Shown here: one piece after another, positions 53,975 through 62,743 of the stretch
How the letters are laid out: each line of letters opens with the position of its first letter
Numbering within the stretch: position 1 is the stretch's first letter
Notes under the pieces: generated by a model
The model's database searches: none
What the model saw: only the letters and a program-made list of their open reading frames with translations
Told to the model about the DNA's origin: nothing
Program-made: the position numbers and the translations under genes
Source of the DNA: Carpediemonas membranifera
Lineage: Eukaryota; Fornicata
DNA: 64,000 nt
Assembly: GCA_019828565.1 (NCBI GenBank)
Contig: JAHDYR010000011.1
Coordinates: 124,001 to 188,000, forward strand
Direction of reading: 5' to 3'

Positions 53975-54691
53975 ATGACAGAAACTGAACACGTCGATGC
54001 CACTCGTACTCAATCTGCCTACAAGGAAGCAATGCAGTCCAGAGGTGAAGAAATCGCCAACGCAGTAACGCATGGAATCGGGTTCCTCTTCTCCTGCACG
54101 ATCTCGACGACGCTTCTTGTTGCTTTCGCATCTCTACACGGCAATGCATATAACATCGTCTCTGTCTCCGTCTTTGGAGCTTCTCTCATGCTTTTATACG
54201 CCACAAGCTGCCTCTACCACGCTCTCCCCCCAGGTACCACAATCAAGCACGTATTCCGAGTCCTAGACCACATCTCCATCTACACACTGATCGCTGGGAG
54301 CTACACGGCTCTCACGCTGACCCACCTGCGAGGTCCTCTTGGGTGGACCCTGTTTGGGGCCGAGTGGGGTCTGGCTCTTGCAGGGATCGTGTTCAAGTCC
54401 GTCTTCCAGTTCAGATATGCGACAGTGGCGACCTTTGGCTATCTTGTGATGGGATGGATGGTCATTTTTGCCATCAAACCCATGCTTCAGTTCGACGGAC
54501 TCTACTGGCTGGTCATCGGCGGACTTGCATACACTGGAGGTGTCCCATTCTTCTTGATGGACGAGAAGCGGCCCTATTTCCATGCAATCTGGCACGTCTT
54601 TGTGATGGCTGGGTCCATGGCGCATTGGATCATGGTTCTCCTTTTCTGTACCAGCAGCGGTATGAACACAGAGTGCACGTCGACAGCGTGA
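53975..54691 (+). CDS. Hemolysin III / PAQR-type membrane protein
   Basis: 238 residues with seven predicted membrane segments. Family signatures: EIANAVTHGIGFLF (N-terminal E…H), LYATSCLYHALP (S…H), RVLDHISIYTLIAGSYT (LDH…S/T), and near the end HAIWHVFVMAGSMAHW (H…H). These Asp/His residues form the zinc site of the alkaline ceramidase/PAQR superfamily. ATG 53975. Close to the bacterial YqfA/HlyIII type. It is named for haemolysis in bacteria, but the cellular role is probably lipid or membrane homeostasis. Confidence 0.85.
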   Translation: MTETEHVDATRTQSAYKEAMQSRGEEIANAVTHGIGFLFSCTISTTLLVAFASLHGNAYNIVSVSVFGASLMLLYATSCLYHALPPGTTIKHVFRVLDHISIYTLIAGSYTALTLTHLRGPLGWTLFGAEWGLALAGIVFKSVFQFRYATVATFGYLVMGWMVIFAIKPMLQFDGLYWLVIGGLAYTGGVPFFLMDEKRPYFHAIWHVFVMAGSMAHWIMVLLFCTSSGMNTECTSTA

Positions 54692-55305
54692 TCTGGTGCT
54701 GATTAAGTGAGTCAGGTGGAGTTTGTTTTGCTGTTTTGATTTACGATAAAAAGACCATTTTGCCAGCCCACTGTTTTTGAGAGGCCAGAGTCTTGCAGAA
54801 AGGCTGCAGAAGAGCTGCAGCTAACAGTACTGACTCAGCACATGTTCATAAGGCCGAGGATGGGGTTCTACGGCGAGCGCGGATTGTGGCAGGGGAGAGT
54901 GGCAGTTCATCCACCCAACCCGCCAGACGATCAACGCCAGCTCCAACGTTGCCGAGCTCGCGGCAGTCCACTTCTGGGAGAAGAACGGGATTCTGACTGG
55001 TATAGCGAAAGGATGGCGACCCACATCTCAACCGCCGTGATGCGACTAAGTATCGGCAGAGTCATCGCGTACTGCCTCACTAGTTCACGCCTATGTCTCT
55101 GTCGCCACCAATCTCAACCTTTACGTGAGCAATCATAAATTGGATAAGTCATGAAGACTCATGAGGAATCCTGGGTCAATGCAGTCGCTTTGGCTTTTGT
55201 CCAGATCACACTAGGTAGAGTGTGCGTTGGTAGCGACCTACCCTCACCAGACAGTCATCGGTAGATGATCAGCGGTGCTGGACGAAACTTTATGGGCTGT
55301 AGTGC
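54692..55305. other. Intergenic region with a coding-like fragment
   Basis: No intact gene. On the plus strand, about 54890-55041, one frame reads EWQFIHPTRQTINASSNVAE and then AAVHFWEKNGILTGIAKGW before a stop, with coding-like composition but no start. It is probably a gene remnant or an unrecognised exon. Confidence 0.3.
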
Positions 55306-55860
55306 TTATCGTTTTTTCATCAAATCCTCAATCAAATCAATCTGTAGCCGCTGCTCTCGCCCCGGCCCATACAGGGCAAGTCTGGACTCAGGCTCGAGGA
55401 TGGATGACAGGTCCAAATCCACCGAATCTTGAACTCTCTCCTTGAACTCGCATACTGTGATGTCGAACCAATGTGTGCCATCCAGTGATCCCTGGTGCCA
55501 TTCTTATTCCCGTTCGCCCTGGTAGACATGCTATTAGGAAACCACAAGTCTGAAAAGAGCCCCCCTCCGGTTCCTCGAGGGTCAAAAAACTTCTTGCAGG
55601 CCTTGATCTTCTACTCTAGGTGACTGAGGGGCATCTGTGGTGCCTGGGGGTGAGTGTATTACTGCTGAGAGCATGGTCCACGAAAATCTTCGCTTTGATT
55701 TTGTGGGATCTCGCGGATCTAGAGGCCAATCGCATCGGCCACCAGAGCAAACGATGAGTAACCGTGCAACAACGACACTGAAGCATCAGTGACTTCATTG
55801 TTGATGTACTTGACGACCCCGTACTTCTTTTGCCCTCGATAACAATGATTGCCTTCAGAA
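55306..55860 (-). pseudogene. Decayed gene fragments, minus strand
   Basis: Coding-like pieces appear in successive frames, separated by stops and shifts: KYGVVKYINNEVTDASVSLL (about 55825-55765), FFDPRGTGGGLFSDLWFPNS (about 55590-55530) and GSLDGTHWFDITVCEFKERV…LIEDLMKKR, ending at TAA 55306. All are on one strand in a sensible order, which suggests a single dead gene. Family not recognised. Confidence 0.4.
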
Positions 55861-56624
55861 CATGATGAGCATGTCGAGCTTGCCGGCCTAAATGCTTATC
55901 GGGCCGCGAGACCACGATCAAGCGTGCAAACATCGCCTATTGTGCTTCTCTGCCGCTCTGTTCCCCAGAACTTGATTAACCCCGTTCAGTTGTGTCCAGA
56001 TTTTCGAGCATCACCTTGGCGGTAATCACTGTCAGACGACCAGTAGAACGCGGCAGCGTGATCTATCCTACATATGCTCCTCCCGTGTCCCTTTATTTAC
56101 CCCGCACCGACCTGTCCGTCGTCATCACCGCCTGATTGACCACCCAGGAACTGCGTAAAGAGAATCCACCGTTTTCTAATCGTTTCCAACGGATGTACCC
56201 TGGCCTGATGTCTTCATTGCGCGCCTCTGAATCTAATTGACCAATCAAATCAGAATTAGATCCCGTATCTGACCCGATCGAGATATGAAACCGGGCGGGA
56301 GCGAGACCCGGGACAACAAGCGCTGCAGATGGCGCTCACCGCCTACGATAATCACAGGTCATGCGGATGAGGGTTCCTGAATCTTGCTAAATAATGGTGG
56401 ATCGCGTCTGATCTTGTTGCCGAAGTAGATTTCGGCGCAGGTTTAGTTCTCACCAGTCTGGGATTAGATCTTGTAAGTCGACAAATAGCCTCTGCATGGG
56501 CTCCGCAACACTCACTAGTGGTTCACCAGCATCATAGCTGGTTCCTTTGAGATCTGATGCTCAGCCTAGACGGTCTTCGTGTGTCCACGCGGAGGCGAAT
56601 CATTCCTGCGCAATTACACAGAAA
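55861..56624. other. Intergenic, 764 bp, upstream of NfnAB
   Basis: No gene seen. Contains an 8-bp inverted repeat atctaatt (56231-56238) / aattagat (56254-56261). The open frame continues upstream of the NfnAB ATG to 56547 without an ATG, so a further 5' exon is possible. Confidence 0.35.
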
Positions 56625-59011
56625 ATGCCCGCTGATCACGCTTGCAACAGTTTGTTATCGCCATTTAACCTTCTTACCTCAGTGGATAAGGCGTTCGTCG
56701 CCAACCAGAAGCCTTTCGACATCCGCGATGAGCCCGATGAGTTCCTCAACCGCGTTATCGACCGCGTCGTCATCTCTGACATCATCACCGAGCTCCGCGT
56801 GATGGTTCCTCACATCGCTAAGTACTGCGAGCCCGGCCAGTTCGTCATTGTCCGCGTTGACGAGCGCGCTGAGCGTATCCCCCTCACCATCGCCGATTTC
56901 AACGCCGAGGAGGGTTGGATCAGCCTCGTCATCCAGCACGTTGGCTTCTCCTCCACCAAGATCGCTGGCCTTCAGCCCGGCGCTCGCTTCCTCGACGTCG
57001 TCGGGCCCCTGGGCAAGATGTCTGAGGTCGAGAAGTTCGACGGCACCGTCATCACCGTTGCTGGTGGCCTCGGCGTCGCCCCCGTCTTCCCCATCCTCCG
57101 CAAGATGAAGCAAGCTGGTAACAAGACCATCTCGATCATGGGTGCTCGCGACAAGGACCTCATCTTCTGGGAAGACAAGATGGCTGAGTGGGCCGACGAG
57201 CAGATCATCTGCACCGATAACGGCTCCTACGGCCGCAAGGGCTTCGTCACTGACGCCCTCAAGGAGGTCCTCGAGCGCAAGGACGAGAAGTTCGCCCTCG
57301 TTGTCGCTATCGGCCCGCCCATCATGATGAAGTTCGTCTCCAAGACCTCTGAGCCCTTCGGCGTCCACACCGTGGTCTCGCTCAACACCGTCATGGTCGA
57401 CGGTACTGGCATGGTTCGTATAACCCCCTCCTTTCCCTAACACAGTGCGGCGGCTGCCGTGTGACTGTCGGCGACGACGTCATGTTCACCTGCGTCGACG
57501 GCCCCGAGTTTGACGGCCACAAGGTCCAGTGGGACGAGATGCTCTCCCGTCTCCAGACGTACAAGGAGCCCGAGGACAAGATGCGTCCCCTCGGCGGCAA
57601 GGAGAAGAAGATGGGCAAGGCAAAGGCCTCTGGCCCCACCCCCATGCCCCACCAGGAGCCTGCTTTCCGTGTGACCAACTTCGACGAGGTCGCCCTCGGC
57701 TACACCCCCACCATGGCCGTCTCTGAGGCCAACCGCTGCATCCAGTGCCGCGACCCCGCCTGCCAGCGCGGCTGCCCCGTCGGCATCGACATCAAGGGCT
57801 TCATCGGCAAGATCCAGGAGGGTGACTTCCTCGGTGCCGACGCCGTGATCAAGCAGACCAACCCCGCCGGCCGTATCTCTGGCCGTGTGTGCCCCCAGGA
57901 GTCCCAGTGCCAGCAGGTCGGCGACAAGATTGGCTGCATCTACGCCAAGAAGGGCAAGTCCATCCAGATCGGCCGCCTCGAGCGCTTCGTCTCGGACTAC
58001 GCCGCTGACCACGGCAAGCTCGACGTCACCAAGCCCGAGCCCACCGGCAAGACCGTCGCCATCATCGGCGCCGGCCCCGCTGGTATCGTCTGCGCCGCTG
58101 AGTGCGCCAAGGCTGGCCACAAGGTCACCATGTTCGAGGCCCTCTCCAACCCCGGCGGTGTCCTCGTCTACGGCATCCCCCAGTTCCGTCTCCCCAAGGA
58201 GATCGTCGCCCGTGAGATTGACTACATCCGCGCCCTCGGTGTCAACATCCGCACCAACTTCCCCGTCGGCCAGGCCTCCTCCGGCCCCGAGCTGTGCGAC
58301 AACTTCGACGCCGTCTTCATTGGCACCGGCGCCGGCCTCCCCTGGATGCTTAACATCCCTGGCGAGAACCTCAAGGGCGTCTACTCCTCGAACGAGTTCC
58401 TCACCCGCGTCAACCTCATGAAGGCCTACCGCTACCCCGACTACCAGACCCCTGTCCTCCACGGCCGTAACGTCTGCATCGTTGGCGGTGGCAACGTCGC
58501 CTGCGATGCTGCCCGTTGCGCTCTCCGCCTCGGTGCTGACAACGTCTACATGGTCTACCGCCGCACCCGCGCCGAGATGCCCGCTCGTCTTGAGGAGATC
58601 GAGCACGCCATCGAGGAGGGCGTCCAGGTCAAGGAGCTGTGCTCGCCCCTCGAGTGCATCGGCGACGACATGGGCCGCATGTCTGGCCTCAAGGTCCGCA
58701 AGATGATGCTCGGTGAGGCCGACGCCTCTGGCCGTCGCCGCCCCATTGAGACCGACGAGACTGAGGTCATCGAGGCCGACCAGCTCGTTGTCGCCATCGG
58801 GCAGGGTCCCAACCCCATGCTCCTCCGCTCCTGGCCCGAGCTCGCCCTTAACCAGCGCGGTAACGTCATCGCTGATGACGAGACCTGCCAGACCAACCTC
58901 AAGGGCGTCTACGCTGGCGGTGACATAAGTTCCGGTGCTTCTACTGTAATCAGCGCCTTTGGTGCTGGTCGCCGTGCTGGGCAGCACATCAACGAGCTCC
59001 TCGCTGAGTAA
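56625..59011 (+). CDS. Fused NfnAB-type flavin/iron-sulfur oxidoreductase
   Basis: Exons 56625-57413 and 57446-59011, 784 residues. The N-terminal half equals NfnA/SudB: PGQFVIVRVDE and RIPLTI (FAD), GGLGVAPVFPI (NAD), and the [2Fe-2S] ligands D-x-x-x-C-x2-C (DGTGMCGGC) plus a later Cys (FTCVDGPEFDGH). The second half equals NfnB/SudA, the glutamate-synthase small-subunit type: two [4Fe-4S] sites (CIQCRDPACQRGCP, GRVCPQESQC), GAGPAG (FAD), GGGNVACDAAR (NADPH) and GGDISSGASTVISAFGAGRRA. NfnAB couples NADH, NADPH and ferredoxin by electron bifurcation in anaerobes. The enzyme is often labelled glutamate synthase in protists, but no GltB amidotransferase domain is present. No targeting peptide is certain. 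Confidence 0.88.
57414..57445 (+). other. 32-nt spliceosomal intron in NfnAB
   Basis: GTTCGTATAA…CCCTAACACAG. Removal joins DGTGM|CGGCRV exactly within the conserved [2Fe-2S] motif, the strongest intron proof in the window. Confidence 0.92.
58932..58986. repeat. 55-bp repeat, original copy in NfnAB
   Basis: Encodes the conserved SGASTVISAFGAGRRAGQH end. Repeated at 59231-59285 with one mismatch. Confidence 0.85.
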
Positions 59012-59196
59012 GGTGATTGATAAACTGATAGCTTAATGCCGCACGCTGTGCGCGCACAACTGTGTAGTTGGGTTGGGTCTACCCCGGCTTGGATCCTCTG
59101 AGACACCAGGTCTTACGGCGCTTGCCACCCCCTCTCTTGCTGATGAGGGCGAGAGATAATTCCGCCAGCTGCTTCAAGGCATGTCGACGTTCGACT

Positions 59197-59484
59197 TCAC
59201 CCTGGTTGTAAACTTACCTTACAGTTGCTCCCGGTGCTTCTACAGTAATCAGCGCCTTTGGTGCTGGTCGCCGTGCTGGGCAGCAACGGCGGGATAGAGC
59301 GTTGACAAAACGCTGACAGTATTGGCGTTGGGTCGGCTTCAGCCTCCCCGGCCTGGGCGCGGGACTGCATGGCCTTCTTCGAGCCAACCCTGATGACGAG
59401 GAAGGTGAAGCCGACAATAGCAACTACCACGCTGAAGAGGAATACAAAGAGAAGATCGAGAAATGCGATCATCAGGCCGCACAT
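59197..59484 (-). CDS. Small membrane-protein ORF, doubtful
   Basis: 95 residues from ATG 59484 (MCGLMIAFLDLLFVFLFSVV…), one membrane segment, then a basic linker. The frame is open further upstream (VENCEDDCDSCRDSG) but without an ATG, so a first exon may be missing. Its last 25 residues are antisense to the duplicated NfnAB fragment, so the present 3' end is recent. Confidence 0.35.
   Translation of the reverse strand: MCGLMIAFLDLLFVFLFSVVVAIVGFTFLVIRVGSKKAMQSRAQAGEAEADPTPILSAFCQRSIPPLLPSTATSTKGADYCRSTGSNCKVSLQPG
59231..59285. repeat. 55-bp repeat, displaced copy of the NfnAB 3' coding end
   Basis: 54 of 55 bases identical to 58932-58986, 299 bp downstream in the same orientation. Confidence 0.85.
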
Positions 59485-59705
59485 GCCCGAGTCACGACAA
59501 GAGTCACAATCATCTTCACAATTTTCAACAGAGCCCACGGAGATGCGAGCCGTGTGATGTGTTGGTCACCCCAGGCTGCTGTTGTAGCTGCCAGTGGCTT
59601 TATGGTTAGCAGTCGAGTGTTTATCAAAAAGTTGTGCCCGAAGCCCGGCGACCAGGGATTTCATCGGCGCCCCCCTGCCGCACCCAACACTCAGTAACCA
59701 CAAGC

Positions 59706-60337
59706 CTACTCCTTCGGCGGGTGCAGCAACGCCACATAAAGATCCTCGATCTTCTTCTTCTCCGCCGCCCTGGTCTCGCCCTCCATGGATTGGACCCAGC
59801 CCTCCCTCGCCTTGATCTCCTCCATGATCTGATCCTCCCACTCCTCCTGGAACGTCTTCTTCCTCTCCACCGGTTTCGGCTGGGTCACACTGGCTCTAGA
59901 GACTTGGCTCGGGCCCGCTGTCCGGCCATACATCGCTTGACGATGGGCCCACTCGTCCTTCATCGCCTCACGATCCTGTCCGGGCTCACGAGGCATCCGC
60001 TTGTTCGTAATATAGTCTGCTTTGTTCGCTTCATACTCGGCTTCGATCTCTTGCTTCGTCTTGATCCTCATGTGCCGTGTTGGCATCTGGGCTGCATAAG
60101 CTTGATTCTAGTATGGATGGAAAACATACGCTTTGGATCTGGCTGGATGTGAGCAACATGGCGGTGCTGCAGGCGAGTTGGAAGCTGCCCTGAACTCTTA
60201 AGGCCGGTGCTGATCTCTCTTTGACGAGCCTGAGATAAGCCAGCCTTTTTCATCATCGAATTGAGCAATTGCTGTGTATCCTGAACCATATCCGCTTCAA
60301 ACGTGCTCTTCGGCAGAGTATTGGCAGATTTGCGCAT
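59706..60337 (-). CDS. UPF0193 (EVG1/C22orf23)-like protein
   Basis: Two exons, 60337-60130 and 60091-59706, 197 residues. QQLLNSMMKKAGLSQARQRE and GLKSSGQLPTRLQ match the UPF0193 hallmark (…LL--MM-ES-L---QQR-I---L--G-SLP). The C-terminal part is charged and helical (EEWEDQIMEEIKAREGWVQ). UPF0193 proteins are found mainly in flagellated eukaryotes; function unknown. ATG 60337. It converges with the end of NfnAB-side sequences and is divergent from the next gene. Confidence 0.65.
60092..60129 (-). other. 38-nt spliceosomal intron
   Basis: On the minus strand GTATGT…TTATGCAG. Removal joins DPK|PQMPTRHMRIK in frame (phase 1). It differs from the 31-32-nt class in both splice motifs. Confidence 0.7.
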
Positions 60338-60569
60338 AAGCGACGAAAACGGCTAGTTGTAGCGGGAGAACATCGTGCGTCTGGTTTGGCTTTCAGCCTC
60401 GTTGTAGATGTTCATGCTACCGGTGGCAGCCTCACCAAGGCACATGCAAGGCACATGAAACAATTCATAGAATGCGGGTCTGGGAGGAAGAGCAAACCAC
60501 GATATGTTGCTATGCTGTATCACAAGGCGCCAACTACCCAGATTTTGCGACAAAAGTTTGCCGCAGTTT

Positions 60570-61033
60570 ATGCACATCAGACTCTGTGAAGACAAAACTC
60601 TGGGAGAAATGATAGAAGCGCTGCATGAGGCCTTGAATCAGATTGCAAAATATGAGTTACAGCTTTCAGCCAATAATGTCGCGATTGCAAGGCTTGAGGC
60701 TGACAAGAAACGCCTCGTTAAGGAGAAAACTGAGATGGAGGCGAAATCAACACATCAAAAGCACCAAACGCAGCAGACTACACCACGAACGCAGCTAAGC
60801 GAAGTACGAAAGACCCAAGTGGACTTTATTCGAGGTCAGATTGCCACAACCAATACCAAGATCGAGCAACTGTTCGTATTGAAAACACATACTGCTCACA
60901 TAGCACTAAAGACCTCGCTGCTGCACGTCAAGAGCTTTCACAGCTACGGGATAAGCAGCTGGCGGCAAACCCGGAGATTCTGGACCCCTTTCAAGACAGC
61001 ATCAATGAGGCACTTTTCGACAGCGATGAGTGA
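60570..61033 (+). CDS. Small coiled-coil protein, hypothetical
   Basis: Exons 60570-60871 and 60904-61033, 143 residues. ATG 60570 (MHIRLCEDKTLGEM). Two coiled-coil helices: ELQLSANNVAIARLEADKKR and AAARQELSQLRDKQLAANPE. The end FQDSINEALFDSDE is reached only after splicing. Size and helix-turn-helix coil resemble a prefoldin- or tether-like subunit, but no family is recognised. Confidence 0.65.
60872..60903 (+). other. 32-nt spliceosomal intron
   Basis: GTTCGTATTG…CTGCTCACATAG. Removal joins IEQL|TKDLAAARQEL in phase 2 and turns a disordered frame into a continuous coiled coil. Confidence 0.85.
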
Positions 61034-61140
61034 TTTAGATGATAGAATCGGTGTCTTAGACTCGTATTGAGGTACATACTATGCTTTTTGGGCAGGATAA
61101 ATGACTCGCATTTTTGGGCAAGAAAATCACAATCGTTGCA

Positions 61141-62067
61141 ATGGGTGTCTTCAAGCGCTCCAAGAAGTATGAAAAGAGCGATTCGACACCAGAAACGGAT
61201 AATAAGAGCGACGAGGCTATCGTTCGCGCCCGTCTCCAGACAATGAAGGTTGCACCGGTGTTTTCCCCAGACTGGCAGAAGAACCACGCCGCTCTTCGCG
61301 CAATCGCCAAAGTAGCAGCAGTAGAGCAGAGCAAGCCCGATAACTCCCCCACGAACACGCTATGGGAGCGCGAAGAGTTTGTTGTCCGCCTAGTTCTTGA
61401 ATCCGCCAAGCTGACGATCATTCTGACCCTCCTCACCGAGTCATTCGACGAAGAGGAGCGCATCATGGACGTAGCAGTCCTTGAGAAGGCGGGGAAGATG
61501 ATGGGCTGCACCTCTAAGGCAGCCGTGGCCGAGTACTATCAATACCGCTCCAACCTGTGCCTCCTCTTCAAGTGCTGTCTTGACTATGTCGAGTCCGTTC
61601 AGCTCATTGACCTGACTATTCTTGTCAGGCTCATGGCTCGGAACTTTGGTCGAATTATTGACAACAGACTTGACGCTGGTCAGGCCAAATCTATCTTCAT
61701 GTTCCAGATCTTTTATATGTATAACATCGGGCGTAGAATTGAGGAGATCAATAGTGCCAAGGTCATCGCGGCGATTATCGAATCAGATTGCATGCGTCTA
61801 TACCTTGACTGCCTATTCAACCATCGCGACCTGATCTCCCAGGAGATTTTGATCACAGCCTTTGAAGGACTCAGCGCTTTATCCGACTCCGAGGCTTTCC
61901 AGGACGTTTTACCGCAGATTATTGACGTCGAGTGCGCCAAAATGATTACGTCAAACGACGCTGAGGTGCTGCAGCCGATTCTTGCGATTCCAGAGGAGAA
62001 TCTGAGATTATCTCCGCTAATTGACCTGATCAACCACAGCTACAAGGTCATGGACGACCAACAGTGA
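61141..62067 (+). CDS. Helical-repeat protein, hypothetical
   Basis: 308 residues, ATG 61141 (MGVFKRSKKYEKSD). Nearly all-helical, with hydrophobic heptads (LCLLFKCCLDYVESVQLIDL, QIFYMYNIGRRIEEI, LISQEILITAFEGLSAL), compatible with an ARM/HEAT-like fold. A loose resemblance to Mo25/CAB39 in length and layout is not enough to name it. No membrane segment or catalytic motif. Confidence 0.6.
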   Translation: MGVFKRSKKYEKSDSTPETDNKSDEAIVRARLQTMKVAPVFSPDWQKNHAALRAIAKVAAVEQSKPDNSPTNTLWEREEFVVRLVLESAKLTIILTLLTESFDEEERIMDVAVLEKAGKMMGCTSKAAVAEYYQYRSNLCLLFKCCLDYVESVQLIDLTILVRLMARNFGRIIDNRLDAGQAKSIFMFQIFYMYNIGRRIEEINSAKVIAAIIESDCMRLYLDCLFNHRDLISQEILITAFEGLSALSDSEAFQDVLPQIIDVECAKMITSNDAEVLQPILAIPEENLRLSPLIDLINHSYKVMDDQQ

Positions 62068-62192
62068 AGGCTGGTGGATGATTGGACATAAACTGCACTG
62101 TCGTGAAAGTGGAGTTTTGAGGATTGTGGCTGTCTTTGGCGAGTGATATGTAGCTGGCATGGATAAATGAGGGAAGTGATGCTTCCTTGTTG

Positions 62193-62456
62193 ATGGTCTC
62201 GCTTGGCGCATGTCTCGCTGCAGTGGATGTTCGACAGATCCGGGATAACACCCACACTGATCCACAACTGAAGGAATCAAGACGGGCCATTCCGATGATG
62301 GCAGCATTAAGGGATGCGTTTGGACTCGGTATTGAGCTGGGTCGCATGGCGAAGGTGCCAACAGTTCTTGGTCTTGGGCAAGCAGATTTACAGTTTCGAC
62401 CGTCATATTGTTTGACATCCGATGTCAGCATGTCACAACTCAATATCTCAAAGTGA
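62193..62456 (+). CDS. Small hypothetical protein
   Basis: 87 residues from ATG 62193, with coding-like composition (RRAIPMMAALRDAFGLGIEL, MAKVPTVLGLGQADLQF). Not recognised. 125 bp after the previous gene in the same direction. Confidence 0.4.
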   Translation: MVSLGACLAAVDVRQIRDNTHTDPQLKESRRAIPMMAALRDAFGLGIELGRMAKVPTVLGLGQADLQFRPSYCLTSDVSMSQLNISK

Positions 62457-62743
62457 ATAGAAACAGGTCCATGCGCACAGTTGATGAAGTACCGATACGT
62501 GGTGGCCGCGGGTCTCTGGCGGAAGACGGCCGGCGGAGACCCAACCAGCCTTCATGGCGGAATGGCAATATGAACAGCGGCGGGCAAGGTAGCAATAGTT
62601 TCAGAGAATCGCAGCAGCGGTTATTGGGATGTGAACCCGTCTACTCGTCGCGTTTCGAGTCATTTTCATTGCGAATAATTTTTTCTTGCAAAAACTCGTT
62701 TTCACACCTCAACAACCCATCTAGCCATCAACAGACTGCACGA

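Noticed and set aside
57437-58987. 516-codon minus-strand ORF antisense to NfnAB
   Set aside because: An artefact of strong GC-rich codon bias of the sense gene. Low-complexity Ala/Gly/Asp/Leu composition and no motif.
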